From contig JARLJM010000106.1 of assembly GCA_031291185.1 (NCBI GenBank), positions 1 through 34,731 of the forward strand: a DNA stretch of 34,731 bases, read 5' to 3'. The notes beneath the pieces are model-generated. The model worked only from the letters and a program-made list of their open reading frames with translations, searched no databases and was not told the origin of the DNA. Of the stretch, positions 34,638 to 34,731 are shown piece after piece. Source of the DNA: Parasulfuritortus sp. Its GTDB lineage: Bacteria; Pseudomonadota; Gammaproteobacteria; Burkholderiales; Thiobacillaceae. Made by a program: the position numbers and the translations under genes. Numbering within the stretch: the stretch's first letter is position 1; the number at the start of each line of letters is the position of its first letter.

Positions 34638-34731
34638 ATGTGTCTTGCCATTCCCATGCAGATCGAAGCCATCGAGGGCTTCATCGCCCGCTGCCAGGCC
34701 AAAGGGGTCCGGCGCGAGGTGTCGCTGTTCA
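34638..34731 (+). CDS. hypC: HypC/HupF-family hydrogenase assembly chaperone (3' end beyond window)
   Basis: Thirty-one codons are visible from the ATG at 34638. The start MCLAIPMQIEAIEGF is the HypC/HybG/HupF hallmark, whose Cys2 carries the Fe(CN)2CO unit to the hydrogenase large subunit. The following RCQAKGVRREVSLF also fits the family. The close HupF paralogue cannot be excluded from this fragment. Divergence from the hydrogenase operon suggests that further hyp genes lie to the right. Confidence 0.85.
   Translation, partial: MCLAIPMQIEAIEGFIARCQAKGVRREVSLF

Noticed and set aside
1..34731. CRISPR arrays, tRNA or rRNA genes, insertion sequences and attachment sites
   Set aside because: No regularly spaced repeats, cloverleaf or rRNA-like stretches, transposase ORFs or terminal repeats were seen on either strand.

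Overview
The window is a G+C-rich, densely coded piece of a proteobacterial chromosome. It is most likely from a beta- or gammaproteobacterium with a facultatively anaerobic, hydrogen- or sulfur-linked lifestyle. That placement is an inference from four things: an Isp-type [NiFe] hydrogenase operon, a large pyruvate:ferredoxin oxidoreductase, many c-di-GMP and PAS proteins, and a dispersed repeat of the ATTCCC-N8-GGGAAT type. A genus cannot be assigned from the sequence alone. No tRNA, rRNA, CRISPR array, transposase or phage gene was seen. No gene-free stretch exceeds 300 bases; the largest are 27053-27260, 34447-34637 and 33531-33663.

Layout, left to right. Positions 1-8105 are mainly signalling: a truncated CheB/CheR/PAS hybrid (minus), an RsuA-type pseudouridine synthase (plus), a small unknown protein (minus), a membrane GGDEF-EAL protein (minus), and a diguanylate cyclase with a degenerate zinc-binding CZB domain (plus). 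Positions 8095-22724 are one unbroken minus-strand run of twelve genes. In transcription order these are nine V/A-type ATPase subunits (H/G, C, I, K, F, E, A, B, D), then nifJ, a dihydroorotate-dehydrogenase-like flavoprotein and a polyphosphate:AMP phosphotransferase. Gaps between them are 46 nt or less and many genes overlap. Just upstream of the run (22787-27052) is a 1421-residue sensor with Cache, PAS, GGDEF, EAL and CZB domains.

Positions 27261-33530 hold the hydrogenase operon on the minus strand: maturation protease, a one-domain HupH/HyaF-like protein, hynS, isp1, isp2, a 148-aa protein of unknown function and hynL. A TauE/SafE transporter lies upstream, and a divergent hypC-family gene runs off the right edge.

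How the genes may work together: PFOR converts pyruvate to acetyl-CoA and reduced ferredoxin. The rotary ATPase interconverts ATP and an ion gradient. The phosphotransferase makes ADP from AMP and polyphosphate. The hydrogenase exchanges electrons between H2 and a membrane carrier through Isp1/Isp2. Their proximity suggests an energy-conservation island for low-oxygen conditions, set among c-di-GMP sensors. This joint role is inference. The least explained items are the twelve-gene energy run, the repeat-derived linker ORF joining isp1 and isp2, the 148-aa hydrogenase-operon protein, the extended K subunit, and the contrast between an intact and a degraded CZB domain.
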